Source: Aalborg-AAW-1 sp964458335
Lineage (GTDB): Bacteria; Patescibacteriota; Gracilibacteria; Absconditabacterales; Absconditicoccaceae
Assembly: GCA_964458335.1 (NCBI GenBank)
Contig: CAYWIJ010000001.1
Coordinates: forward strand, 58,149 to 122,148
DNA: 64,000 nt
Direction of reading: 5' to 3'
The notes beneath the pieces are model-generated. The model made no database searches. It worked only from the letters and a program-made list of their open reading frames with translations, and had not been told where the DNA came from. Shown piece after piece: positions 1 to 9,539 of the stretch. Both the position numbers and the translations under genes were made by a program. The first letter of the stretch is position 1. Every line of letters begins with the position of its first letter.

Positions 1-8
1 TAAAAATT

Positions 9-695
9 ATGAAAAATTTAAAATTATCGATAGTATTTACTATCATCGTTTCGTTCTTTCCCTTCAGTTATGGACAAGATTCTCTCGCATTGATGAATGA
101 TTTTTCATTCCAAATAGAATCAAAATCTAAACCTCAAGTGGTCAAAAAAGTTCCAATTAAAGATTTTGAACTTCTGAATAGATTTGGTGAAGAAAAGTAT
201 TATGAAAGTTTTGAAAAAAATATTGTCATAAAAGACAGTACAAGCAAGACATATAATATTTGGTTGACCAAAAAAACCATCACAAAACAATCATTGCAAC
301 TTTCATCAGGGACTTTGTTTATGCCATCTTCTACTTCATGGACTTCATGGACTTGGGAATTTCTATATCTGCTAGTATGTGCACTATTGATATTCTTTAT
401 AAGCAATAGATGGAATCTCTTGAGCAAAGATATGAAAGAGAATTTGATTGTAGGTTTGATTGTAGGTTTGATTGTAGGTTTGATCGGAGGTTTGATTGTA
501 GGTTTGATTGTAGGTTTGATTGTAGGTTTGATCGGAGGTTTGATCGGAGGTTTGATCGGAGGTTTGATCGGAGGTTTGATCGGAGGTGAAATATCTTGGT
601 ATAGTATATTATATGTATTACTAATATTGATAGTATCATATGGTATAGGTTATATAACTCGTATCAAACCAAAATTCATAACTGAAGAAAATTAA
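9..695 (+). CDS. Secreted/membrane protein with GLIV/GLIG tetrapeptide repeats
   Basis: This 228-residue protein has no family I recognise. Residues 1-22 form a signal peptide (KNLKLSIVFTIIVSFF core) ending near SYGQDS. A polar domain follows to about residue 115, then a hydrophobic helix (LYLLVCALLIFFI). Next comes a run of twelve tetrapeptides, LIVG or LIGG, at about residues 146-193, and a last hydrophobic segment near residues 197-215. The tail IKPKFITEEN is probably cytoplasmic. The Gly-spaced hydrophobic repeat could form a membrane-inserted glycine-zipper-like segment, which is an inference. It uses no UGA codon, and its repeats use GGT and GGA. It ends in TAA just before a bidirectional terminator shared with the convergent gene. 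The start lies 8 bases from the window edge, so upstream signals are not visible. Confidence 0.7.
   Translation: MKNLKLSIVFTIIVSFFPFSYGQDSLALMNDFSFQIESKSKPQVVKKVPIKDFELLNRFGEEKYYESFEKNIVIKDSTSKTYNIWLTKKTITKQSLQLSSGTLFMPSSTSWTSWTWEFLYLLVCALLIFFISNRWNLLSKDMKENLIVGLIVGLIVGLIGGLIVGLIVGLIVGLIGGLIGGLIGGLIGGLIGGEISWYSILYVLLILIVSYGIGYITRIKPKFITEEN
444..587 (+). repeat. Twelve tandem 12-bp units encoding LIVG/LIGG
   Basis: There are twelve consecutive 12-bp units of two types, ttgattgtaggt (LIVG) and ttgatcggaggt (LIGG), in the order VVVGVVVGGGGG. The near identity of units at DNA level points to recent slippage or unequal exchange, and copy number is probably variable between strains. Confidence 0.9.
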
Positions 696-711
696 TGCAA
701 CAAAAAATTAC

Positions 712-743
712 ATCGTCTTTAGTTTACTATCGACGATTTTTTT
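712..743. terminator. Bidirectional rho-independent terminator
   Basis: The inverted repeat atcgtc/gacgat with a 14-nt loop is followed by seven T on the plus strand and flanked by A-rich sequence on the other side. It lies between two convergent genes and can end both. Confidence 0.7.
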
Positions 744-1814
744 CTAATCTCAAAATCTTGCTATCAACACTTGTCTTCCAACGAGTTGTTTTTCTCTCGA
801 ATAAGGCTGTTCAATGAGTCTGGTTATTCGTCAGAGCGTAGTAATATGATCCTTTATTGTTTCTGAGATAGAAAGATTATGCTTCAGCCAAGTTGGAATA
901 GTGATAACTACTGTCATAGTTTTGTTGTTTGTATCAGTTTTTTTGAGTGCTGTGAGATTGGTAAAGAAGGATTTATAGACAGTTTCAACTTCTTTGCTAA
1001 AGAGTTGTACTTCGTTGAGTGCTGTTTTGTGAGTGACAATATGACCAAGTCGTCCTTCACTGACGATAATGTTTCCGTGCCTGAAAATGGGACTTTTGAA
1101 GGGTTGTGTCACATCATGTTTCAAAAAAGTTCATAAGGTTCATAAAGTTTGTAAGGTTCATAAAGTAGATCGTCGTTTTCGGTTCTGTTTGGCTTGTGTA
1201 GGATTAATATCTGATCAGATAGTATTATATCAGAGGTGATTTGCAAGAAAATTTGTCGTACCGAAGCCACAGAAGGGATCTCGAAGAGTTACTTGAGAAT
1301 TTTGAGTAGATGATGTAAGAGTTTCATACTGTCCTATTCCAATATTAATCAGGGTAAGAGCGAGTTTACTTGGCATCATACCGATACCCATTCCTCAGAT
1401 AGGTTTATGAAAGTCGATGGTTTCATAGAGTGAGATATTTTGGTATCCATTCACGATTCCGTATGTATTTTTATCAATTTCTATCACTTCTGTTCCTGAT
1501 TCTTTGATCTCTACGTCAGTATGGATAAGCTCGACGATTTTGAATCTTTTGATAGAATTATGATTCTTTTTGAGTTTTGCACCCAATGTTTTATCTGCAA
1601 CTCCCAACGTGTCAGAAATTTCTTGTTCTCAAAAATCTGATTCTGATACTACTCTCCCTCGTTTGATAAGTGATGCACAGGTTTGTAATCTTTCTGGCAG
1701 TGTAGTATTGAAAGTGATAATATGTTTTTTAAGAAAGACTATATCCGTTGCATGAAGGTAAGATAATGCATACTGAACAAGTTCTTCATGTTCCCCGATA
1801 ATTCAAAAATACAT
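744..1814 (-). CDS. Trm11/UPF0020-like AdoMet-dependent methyltransferase
   Basis: With UGA as Gly this is a 356-residue protein. It has the AdoMet-binding motif DPFCGFGTT near residue 182, then LGYNTIGSDINP, where the glycines of LGY and IGS are UGA and the acidic end of strand 2 is the Asp of SDINP. A conserved-looking GRLGHIV segment follows. This matches the Trm11/TrmG10 group of N2-guanine tRNA methyltransferases (UPF0020). I see no clear THUMP domain and no canonical (D/N)PPY motif, so the substrate is unknown. Between the Rossmann motif and the C-terminal part the protein carries a low-complexity LGTLQTLGTLGT segment, encoded by a copy of a dispersed intergenic repeat (1129-1168). It converges on the preceding gene and ends in TAG. 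The ATG at 1814 gives MYFGIIGEHEEL, a plausible N-terminus. Confidence 0.7.
1129..1168. repeat. Dispersed ataaagtttgtaaggtt repeat, here inside a coding sequence
   Basis: The core ataaagtttgtaaggttcat recurs in intergenic DNA at 9374-9412 and 61213-61250. Here it lies inside the methyltransferase reading frame. On the minus strand it reads TTA TGA ACC, so it stays open only because UGA is glycine. Confidence 0.65.
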
Positions 1815-1874
1815 TGTTGTACGTGTGGTAAAGATTATTGTTATTTTACTGATTTTATACGATGAAAACAAGAT

Positions 1875-1901
1875 AAAACAAAAAACAGTCATTTCTGACT
1901 G
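1875..1901 (-). terminator. Rho-independent terminator after the ftsZ gene string
   Basis: The hairpin cagtca-tttc-tgactg (1886-1901) is followed on the minus strand by a T-rich run (the plus strand reads aaaacaaaaaa). It lies about 130 bases downstream of the last gene of the minus-strand division cluster. Confidence 0.65.
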
Positions 1902-1949
1902 AATGTAGGAGTTTGGGGTTGAATTATTGTGATGTGTATATTTAGACAG

Positions 1950-2024
1950 AGATATCTGAAAGTGCGACAATAGATCTTTCACTATCGCTCCTGTCGTCTC
2001 CTCCAGTAAAAGGCAGGATTACAA
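1950..2024. repeat. Dispersed repeat arm (CTCCAGTAA family)
   Basis: The segment around tttcactatcgctcctgtcg and cctccagtaaaaggcagg resembles sequences at about 13200-13252 and, inverted, 51227-51290. All are intergenic. It is probably a non-autonomous dispersed element. Confidence 0.45.
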
Positions 2025-2029
2025 TGCTA

Positions 2030-2431
2030 CTATGCAGACTCACGAATATCTGTAACAATATTGATGATTTTATTTTCTACATAGGCAACTCCATTGTTGA
2101 CATATAATTCTACTGTTTCAAGTTTATCAGAACCTTCTCTTCTGAGGAGTAGTTGCACTTTCCCTCTCTTTACAAGATCGACATTTCCATTGGAATTTTT
2201 AATATGTTTTTGTCCTGTTGGAGTATTGATCACAGTATCAAGGGCGTTGGTATAAGTGATAGTTTCTTCTGGTGTAATAATTGATACTTGCATAAGAGGA
2301 TCGAAACTCATGAGATATAAGTGGTAAGAAAGATAAATAAACAATAAAATTATAGTCAGAAAAATTATTTTGTCAAATTTTGGGGTAGTTTTATGTTGTA
2401 TTTTCATCGCAAATAAACTATAGCTCTCCAT
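2030..2431 (-). CDS. Small single-pass membrane protein downstream of ftsZ
   Basis: This is a 133-residue protein of unknown family. One strong transmembrane helix (IIFLTIILLFIYLSYHLYL) lies near residues 21-40, with a basic N-terminus before it and a soluble domain of about 90 residues after it. That topology puts the soluble part outside. The domain has alternating beta-type segments (VQLLLRREG, VELYVNNGVAYVE). It is the last gene of the pth-dnaN-ftsA-ftsZ string and starts 45 bases after the ftsZ stop, so a role at the envelope or divisome is possible but unproven. An internal ATG at 2407 (MKIQHKTT) is an equally good start. It has no UGA codons and stops at TAG. Confidence 0.65.
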   Translation of the reverse strand: MESYSLFAMKIQHKTTPKFDKIIFLTIILLFIYLSYHLYLMSFDPLMQVSIITPEETITYTNALDTVINTPTGQKHIKNSNGNVDLVKRGKVQLLLRREGSDKLETVELYVNNGVAYVENKIINIVTDIRESA

Positions 2432-2437
2432 TATTAA

Positions 2438-2464
2438 ATGGATTGCTTCGTTCCTCGCAATGAC
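2438..2464. repeat. ATTGCGAGG-type repeat, single arm
   Basis: The stretch atggattgcttcgttcctcg followed by caatgac matches one arm of the inverted repeat at 30631-30770 and the copy at 54413-54448. It lies between ftsZ and the next gene. Confidence 0.6.
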
Positions 2465-2475
2465 AATTTAAGAAA

Positions 2476-3636
2476 TTAGATTTTTTTTCTCATAAATGCT
2501 GGAGTTTCGTAATCCTCTTGTTCTTCTTCAGGTTCTTGTGGTGAAACTTCTTGATTTCTACCAGTAGATCCAAATGGATTATTGTTTCCAAGTGTTCTAC
2601 TTACAAAATCTTGACTTCCACCTACCTTTCTACCGAGTTCATCTCTTTGTGGTTTTTTGAGAGAAGTATTTTCTTCATATGAATTAAATCCTGTAGCAAT
2701 CACTGTGACTTTTACTTCATCGTCATATCATTCATCCAATGTCATTCCCCAAACAAGATTAACGTCAGGATCAGCAAGTTCTTCAACGATAGCTGCAGCT
2801 TCTTGTACTTCAATAGGTGTAAGATCAGGACCTCCAGTAACAGCGAAGATGATATTTTTTGCTCCATCAAGATTTGCTTCAAGAAGTGGATTTTCGATAG
2901 CTTTACGAGCTGCGTCTACTGCTCTCTTCTCACCAGCACCGTACCCTATACCAAGCAATGCGTTACCAGAATCTTTCATGATAGTTCTGATGTCGGCAAA
3001 GTCGATATTGATGTCTCCTGGTTTCATGATCAAGTCTGAGATACCTTGTACTCCTAAGAAAAGAATCTTATCGATCATAGTAAATGCTTGTTTGAAGGTG
3101 GTTTTTTTATCTACAAGAGAGAAGATCTTATCATTTGGAATGACAATAAGCGTATCTACTGCATCTTTGAATTTTTTAAGTCATTCTTCAGAGTTAGTAA
3201 ATCTCTTTTTCCCCTCAAAACTAAATGGTTTAGTAACAACTCCAATAGTAAGGATACCCATTTCTTTAGCCATAGAGGCAACTACTGGAGCTCCACCTGT
3301 ACCTGTACCTCCACCCATTCCACAGGTTACAAACACCATGTCAGAATCTTGGAGCATTTGTTTGAGAGCATCATTACTTTCTTCTGCTGCTTTACGACCA
3401 ATTTCTGGATCAGTACCAGCTCACAGTCCTTTCGTAATATTCATACCAAGATTAATTTTTGTAGGAGCAAGTGATTTAGCAAGATCTTGAGCATCAGTAT
3501 TGATGGCTACAAATTCTACTCCTGTCAGTCCTTCAGCGACCATTCTATTAACGGCATTGTTTCCAGCACCACCCACTCAAATTACTTTGATTTTAGCTCC
3601 TGAGATAAGGTCTGGATTGAATTCTGCGATTGTCAT
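2476..3636 (-). CDS. ftsZ: Cell division GTPase FtsZ
   Basis: The 386-residue tubulin-like GTPase that builds the Z-ring. The N-terminal nucleotide site reads KVIGVGGAGNNAVNRM (about residues 15-30), and the first Gly of that motif is UGA (3577-3579). The tubulin signature GGGTGTGGAP lies near residues 108-118. After the C-terminal GTPase-activating domain comes a Q/E/P-rich linker, then a conserved C-terminal peptide (ETPAFMRKK) that should contact FtsA. Length and domain order are normal. Several glycines are UGA, so the standard code wrongly splits the gene into pieces. It lies 92 bases downstream of ftsA on the same strand, the usual ftsA-ftsZ order. Confidence 0.97.
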
Positions 3637-3728
3637 TCTAATATGGTTGATTATAGTGTAAAAGAATTTTTTAGTTATTAGTTATTATGAATATAATTTT
3701 CATTATTTATTATTCGTTTTTCATTATT

Positions 3729-4919
3729 TTAGAAGAGTTCTTTAAAGAAATTGATGATACTATCAAAGAGAGATTTTCCTCCAGATTGTAATCCTTGTAA
3801 TCCACGAAATGAGAAAAGTCATTTATTTCTATTATGATATTTATTTGCCCATTCGTAAAGACTTAAGGTGTTTTGATATGCTGGATCATTGGATAAGTCG
3901 CGATACTTATCATTACTATGAGCTGGGAAAACAGCTAATTTAAAGATATCTCTTGCATAGATGATACTTTCTGACCAAAGACTTCCTTGTCCTGTTAAGT
4001 GTACTCCTCAGGCAAGCTTACCATCTTTCTTGATTTTTCTGAGTTTATCATTGATTTTTTCAAAGATTTGTTCATATCTTGCAGAAATAATTTCATGAAG
4101 AAATTTATGATCTAATCTTAATTCTTCATTATTCTCTCCTAATTTTTCGTATTGAATTTTAATATGTTCTGCTTGCTTAATATCGATTTGAAGTCAGATA
4201 GAAAGATCTTTTGTGATATCATCGCCTCATACTGGTAATGTTCCATAGAGAAGTGGATTACCTTCTTCAAAAACGGCATATGATGTTTGATTGGCTCCGA
4301 TATCTACCAGTATAGAACCTAGATCCTTGTGATCAATATCCAAAAGATATTCGCTTCCTGACAAAATATTTGGTATGATGTCGATTACATTGAGATTGAT
4401 AGAGTGAAAAATATCAAAGAGATGCTGATAGAATATCTTTGGTAGATAGAAGATATCTGCAACCATAGTGAGTTTTCTTGCTTCAGATCATTCAGGATTC
4501 TTTTCTATCTTTTCATCATCTAATATCCAATAGGCAGGGATTATTTTTATGATTTCATGATTATGCTTTTCACTAATATCTCCAATCAATTTAGAGAGAT
4601 GATTGATGTCGGTAGATTGAATAGTGTTATTTCCTAATATCCTTTTGTGTTCACTAATTCTTTCGACAAGGAGCTCAGGATGTGAAATACCCACAATAAC
4701 GTCATCAATATATTCTCCACCAATTTTTCTTTGAAATCATTCAATCATTTCATGGATAGTATTGGCAAGAAGATTACTATCAAGTATCTTTCCTTTACGA
4801 TATCATTCAGTTTTTGTAATTTGTTTGGCAAGAATAATATCTCTTCCATCTTCATTACCAAATATAATTCATTTTATGTATCCATTTCCTATGTCTACAC
4901 TTGCTCTAATATTATTCAT
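3729..4919 (-). CDS. ftsA: Cell division protein FtsA (actin-like)
   Basis: A 396-residue actin-fold ATPase expected to tether FtsZ to the membrane. The phosphate-1 motif is in SVDIGNGYIKG near the N-terminus. The phosphate-2-like motif SILVDIGANQTSYAVFEEG lies near residue 200, and an adenosine-type motif GGVHLTGQGS near residue 306. Here the usual LTGGGA is changed to LTGQGS, so the protein is divergent. The C-terminus FDSIINFFKELF is a short amphipathic helix, as expected for the FtsA membrane anchor. Several glycines (for example YIKG, LPVGGDD) are UGA. An AAGGCAAGGA stretch precedes the ATG and may be the ribosome binding site. It is directly upstream of ftsZ. Confidence 0.93.
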
Positions 4920-4996
4920 TCCTTGCCTTATGATATAAAAAATGTATCAGATAGAATCTATACTACTGATACAAGATGTATATGCAAATGTTTCAA

Positions 4997-5875
4997 TTAT
5001 TTGTGTGCTATATTATGGTTATCATTCGTTTTGTTTACTCTAGAAGCCATCTTTCGCTTTTGCTGATAAAGAGTTCTCTTATCAGTATAAAATTTTAACA
5101 TAGTAGGAGAAACGATAATATATTCTTTACTATGAGGGGAAAGTCTATTTGTCTTATAGGTATTGATAATATTTCATCGTATATATTTTATAAGAAATTG
5201 TAGTTGTTGTCCAAGTCGTGATGAAGAGATTATTTCAATAGTTTTTTTGAATAGTGTCTCTCTTCTCATAACAATAGTATCTAGAAAAATAGACTGAGTG
5301 AGTGGATGATAGGGAAGATAAGATAAAAGTTGTTGATTCTGGCTAAGAAGATAGTCATCATCATAATCGCTGTTGGTATAGAGTAATACAGTATGAGCTA
5401 TCCAATATGATAGATAGATGTCACCATCTTCTTTGCGAAGAGAGATAAGATTAGTATTTTCTCCATCAATATAGAAACTAAGACAAAATTTATAACTATG
5501 ATCACCGAATCAAGCTACTCTCTTCAGATTGAGAAAAGTAAAAAATCATCGTGACCAAAATCTTGCATACCACAGATATCAGGGTTTAGTGACGATACAG
5601 AGATCAATATCAGATCAAGGATGTAAAGCATTAAAGGTAATGCTATTACAGAGATATATTTGACTAATGAAAGGGATCGATTCTAAAAAATGAAGATGTG
5701 TATTGATAAATTCACTATATGATTTCATGAGATCTCATTTTTGTATCCAAGAAAATTTTCAAGAAATTTGGGGTTGGTTGTGAGATTTTTTGTCTTGTTC
5801 TGTGATATACCAATAAAAATCTTGTTTAATGGGGACAGGATATTTCATGACTTCATAAAATTGTGGTGAAGACAT
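4997..5875 (-). CDS. Nucleotidyltransferase-fold protein (GSDIDL motif)
   Basis: A 292-residue protein with the polymerase-beta-type nucleotidyltransferase motif HPGSDIDLCIV near residues 83-95. The motif Gly is UGA. GSxxDxD binds nucleotide and metal in minimal nucleotidyltransferases (MNT/KNT-like) and related enzymes. A third catalytic carboxylate probably follows, but I cannot place it securely. The C-terminus is strongly basic (KRKMASRVNKTNDN). The gene sits between a pseudopilin (18 bases upstream) and ftsA (77 bases downstream) on the same strand. The substrate is unknown. Free-standing members can be toxin-antitoxin components, antibiotic nucleotidyltransferases or RNA-modifying enzymes, and nothing here separates these. 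Confidence 0.75.
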
Positions 5876-5893
5876 AGTGTAGAAAATGTTATA

Positions 5894-6742
5894 CTAAAAA
5901 TCATCTATTGATCGTTTATTGCACACATTATTATTTCTATCTATTCCTAAACATTTATTACTTTTTACTGATTGTGTTGCCAGATCAATACGATTTGAAT
6001 AGGTGTGAATACAGTTATTATCTCCTATTTGTGTATTTTCATTGTAATTTGAACATACTCGATAGGTCAGAGTATAGGCTATTATTGGGTCATCTGTTCA
6101 TGTACAAGGAAATTCTCAGTTACAAAGTGATATTCATCCAGGATTATCACTGCTTGATTCTAAATTCTTGTTGATCGTTATGATATCTATTGTGGGCAAC
6201 TCATTGGTTGGAGGAAACCCTTTTGGAGGAAGCCCTTTTGGAGGAGGAGTTTTAATAGGACCTTCTTCTAATTCATGAGAATCTAAATCAGAAGAATAAG
6301 TTGGTATACTAGATAATAATATTACAAATTTTTTATTTTGACAATCATTCGCAATAATAGCTGAACGATCAGGACTCCAAAAATTCTCAAAGACATTATA
6401 TGATCAAGTAGAAGGGAATACATCATCAAGTTCTCCATTTGTATCTGATGTACTATTTCCATCGGTATAAAGATTAATAGAGTTCCATCTTGTGGAATCT
6501 GTATGTAATACTTTTATAGTATATGTGGTAGGATTGACTATTCCGTTAAGATATCACTTTCCAGTAATAGCATTATTGAGAAATCACTCAATTTGAGTAG
6601 ATATTTGATTGATACATACTTCGCTTTGCAACACATCATTGTTTGGGTTAGTAAACATAGATTTTGACATAACGATAAGTGTGCTCAGTACACCGAGTAC
6701 TAATATCAATTCTAAGATAGTGAATCATTGTTTTCTGATCAT
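5894..6742 (-). CDS. Type IV pilin/pseudopilin-like protein
   Basis: A 282-residue protein with a classic prepilin N-terminus, MIRKQGFTILELILVL. The prepilin peptidase cleavage Gly (KQG/FTILE) is encoded by UGA. Phe and Glu at mature positions +1 and +5 are present, followed by a hydrophobic helix. The rest is a soluble, Asn/Thr/Ser-rich domain with a proline-rich segment (KTPPPKGLPPKGFPP) and several cysteines near the C-terminus, which could form disulfides outside the cell. It starts 5 bases after the dnaN stop and stops at TAG. No pilus assembly ATPase lies in this window, so its machinery must be encoded elsewhere. Confidence 0.85.
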
Positions 6743-6747
6743 AGTGA

Positions 6748-7884
6748 TTATTTTACAGGTCTAATAACATATTTGTAGGCAGTATTGTCTGGCTCCATAA
6801 GAACAATAGGTGATGTATTGTCTACAAAATTCATATTGATACGATCAGAATTTGCAATTTTCATGAAGTCAGCAATATGTTTACCATTGAGACCAACATT
6901 AACATCACCTTTATCTATAATAGCTGGAAGTGATGTATTTGCTTGTCCAAGATCAGTAGTTCAAGATGATATATCAAGTACATTATCTTGGGATACGAGA
7001 TGAATGAAATTATTATTATCTTTTGTTAGAATACCAATTTTCCTAATAGCTTTATCAGCAGCCAAACTATCAATAGTAATGGTAGTATTGAAATTTCTTG
7101 GAAGTATCTTTTCGTTGTCATAATCAGGAAAATTTCCTTGTATGAGAAGTGAATTTGTTTTAATAGACATATTTCCTACAGTAAATTCACAAAGGATCAT
7201 GTTATGAGAAAAATGTATCATAACATTATTATTTTGTCCTTTGGTTATACAGTAATCTCCTACTTTCTTGATGTCATTGATGGAAGATTTTGGTATAATA
7301 ATTTTCATCTCTTGTGCTTTTCCTTCATAGGAAGTCTTGTATTCAGCAAGTCTATAAGAATCAGTTCCCACAAAGATGATATTCTCTTTTCCTTCCTCAT
7401 GTTTAGTTGTCATAAATACTCCAGTGAAGACAGGGCTGAAGTTTTTTTCTAATACAGCAAATTCTACTTTACTAACACCATTAGTAAAAGTTTCTACAGG
7501 AATTTCCAGATTTTTAGCATCTTTGAGATCAGGTAAGGCAACAAATTCTTGTAATGGAAGTCCTTTGATAGTAAAACTATCCTTTACAGAACTAATAGCA
7601 AGATTATCTCCACTGACACTCAATTCAACATAATCTTCTTCTATAGTTTTAATAATTTCAGAAAAAGTCTTTGCATCAATAGTAATACCACCATCATCAG
7701 CTTTATCTACTGGAAAATTAATAAGAATATATTTCTCCATATCAGTAGCTTTAAGAGTTACTTCATTATCTACTACTGAAATATAAATATTTTGTAAGAT
7801 AGGAAGAGTAGAACTTTTTGCAATAAATTTTGTAGAAAGATCTAAAAGTTCTGATAAGAGTGATACTTCAAGTGACAGTTTCAT
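6748..7884 (-). CDS. dnaN: DNA polymerase III beta subunit (sliding clamp)
   Basis: A 378-residue beta clamp, the normal length for three clamp domains. The N-terminus MKLSLEVSLLSELLDL and the terminal YKYVIRPVK match the family, whose members end in a Y-V-(I/M)-P-(V/M)-(R/K) type sequence. Middle signatures include VGTDSYRLAEYKT and FPDYDNEKILPR (domain 3 start). Only one or two glycines are UGA (for example SSGTTDLG). It lies in a minus-strand string, downstream of a TIM-barrel gene and immediately upstream of the pseudopilin. dnaA is about 49 kb away, so the usual dnaA-dnaN pairing is lost. Confidence 0.96.
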
Positions 7885-7916
7885 AATTGGGAGTACAAAA
7901 GAATGTAAAGATTGCT

Positions 7917-8696
7917 TTATTTATAATGTTCAATAATGTAGTCTATAGATTTCTGTAGTTGAAACAATACTTTTTCATTGTCTACAAGTATCTGACGATC
8001 AAAATTTAATTTTATACTAAAGAATCATATATAGTTGTGCTGTTTTAACGTTTGAAGAATTTTAGAGAGATTATAACTTCCTTCTCCTGGGAGAAGATGA
8101 GTTTTTTCTTTGTTTCTATCAGAGAGATAAGATATAGATATGTTTTCTACAATATCTTTACCTTGAGATAATATCATACTATCAATAGTATCTTCATCCA
8201 TATTTGCTATATCAAATCATAACTTACAATGGAATTTTTTGATAACTTCTCCTATGGTATTAAAACGATATTTAGGTAGAGGTAAGAAAGCCATAGAAGC
8301 AGTATCTGGATTAATAATACTGAAATCAATATGAGGATATTGTTTTTGGTAAGTACTTAAGTTGTTAGTTAGAAAGCTATATGATTTTACATCAAAATAT
8401 TTGGGAGCATTGATAAGAATGTTTTTTGCACCTGTTTTTTCACAAATTTTGAGAGCTTGATTCAACTCTTTTGCATTAACTTTTGCAGAAGTTTGGATGG
8501 TATAGACTGGAAGATTATAATTTTTTGAGAGTTTACTTACATATCCTTCATGCCAAGCATCAAAATTTTTCCATAATGCTAGATCAATACCATCACACCC
8601 AACTTCTTTTGCAGTAGAAAAAATGAGATCAAGTCAAAAACCTGGCAAAGTATCAGTACTGAGTAAAATAGGATTAGAAATTTTTTTGTCTGACAT
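7917..8696 (-). CDS. Xylose isomerase-like TIM-barrel protein
   Basis: A 259-residue protein that looks like the sugar phosphate isomerase/epimerase (AP endonuclease 2) superfamily. It starts with ILLSTDTLPGFGLDLIFSTA, continues with EVGCDGIDLALW, and has alternating strand-helix segments such as NILINAPKYFD, LGFDIANMD and YIGFFSIKLNF near the C-terminus. Metal ligands cannot be assigned with confidence, so it could be an isomerase, an endonuclease IV relative or a non-catalytic barrel. Several glycines are UGA, including GFG near residue 20. It lies between pth and dnaN on the same strand, 32 bases upstream of dnaN. Confidence 0.65.
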
Positions 8697-8805
8697 GGAG
8701 GTAGTAGGATAGTGAGATAGATAAATAGTAGGATAGTGAGAGTTGATATGAGTATAGTAATTTTTTCGTTTTGTGCAAGAGAATTTAGTTGCTAGTTGTT
8801 AAGTA

Positions 8806-9372
8806 TTAGTTGTGAGAAGGGTCGTTGCTTTTTGCTTTCTTAAAGAAATGCTGATTGAGTTTATCTAAGACTTCATTGGAGAGTGCTCAGAGATGTTCTA
8901 TGGTTTCATGAGGCAGTTTACTAAGAACATAATCAGCAATATCTGCTCATGTGTGAGTTGGTCTTCCAATTCCTATCTTGATTCTTGCAAACTGGTCAGT
9001 ATTTATTTTTTGTATAATATTTTTGATACCATTTTGTCCTCCTGAACTTCATCAGAATTTCCATCTCGTTATCTCTAAGGGAAGATCAATATCATCATGG
9101 ATGACGACCATGTCAGAAGATGTGAGCTTGTAATACCCTAGAACTGAGGCAACCGATTGTCCTGAAAGATTCATAAAAGTTTGGGGTTTGATAAGAATTA
9201 TTTTTTCTCTTTCATATTTTCCTATTGTAATAAGTGCTCTACTCTGTTTATCTAAAGATCGATCAGGGCAGTTTCGAGTTTTTGCTAATTCATCTCCGAT
9301 AAGAAATCAGATATTATGTTTCGTAAAATGATACTGTGGTCAGGGATTTCCGAGAAAGACGAGAAGCTTCAT
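8806..9372 (-). CDS. pth: Peptidyl-tRNA hydrolase
   Basis: A 188-residue enzyme that frees tRNA from drop-off peptidyl-tRNA. Family motifs appear in order: FLGNPGPQYHFTKHNIGF (residues 6-23) with the catalytic His in TKHN, IKPQTFMNLSGQSV near residue 60, VIHDDIDLPLE near residue 90, and FGGSSGGQNGIKNI. In that last motif the usual GGHNG is GGQNG, a notable change at a substrate-binding position. Glycines in GNPG and KFGG are UGA. It is the first gene of the minus-strand string leading to dnaN and ftsZ. A copy of a dispersed repeat lies directly upstream. Confidence 0.93.
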
Positions 9373-9373
9373 A

Positions 9374-9412
9374 GAAGTTATAAAGTTTGTAAGGTTATAA
9401 AGTTCATAGGTA
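9374..9412. repeat. Dispersed ataaagtttgtaaggtt repeat
   Basis: The sequence agttataaagtttgtaaggtt followed by ataaagttcata is shared with 61213-61250 and with 1129-1168. It lies just upstream of pth and probably overlaps its leader. Confidence 0.6.
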
Positions 9413-9485
9413 AATGTAGTGAAAGTAACATACTTATACAAGTATAAGTTATAGTATTGTTTTGTATTTATGATGTAATATAATA

Positions 9486-9514
9486 AAAAATCGGTAGTAA
9501 TTACCGATTTCTTT
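9486..9514. terminator. Bidirectional rho-independent terminator
   Basis: The hairpin tcggta-gtaat-taccga is flanked by AAAAAA on the left and TTTCTTT on the right. It lies about 25 bases after the stop of the minus-strand SLH gene and is its likely terminator. Confidence 0.75.
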
Positions 9515-9539
9515 ATGATATTGAAGATGATTATTAAGT

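Noticed and set aside
2657..3490. Long plus-strand open frame of about 277 codons
   Set aside because: It is antisense to ftsZ, whose UGA-as-Gly frame covers the whole stretch with a clear tubulin signature. The plus frame is an artefact.
7204..7633. Plus-strand open frames inside dnaN
   Set aside because: They are shadows of dnaN with no homology-like motifs.
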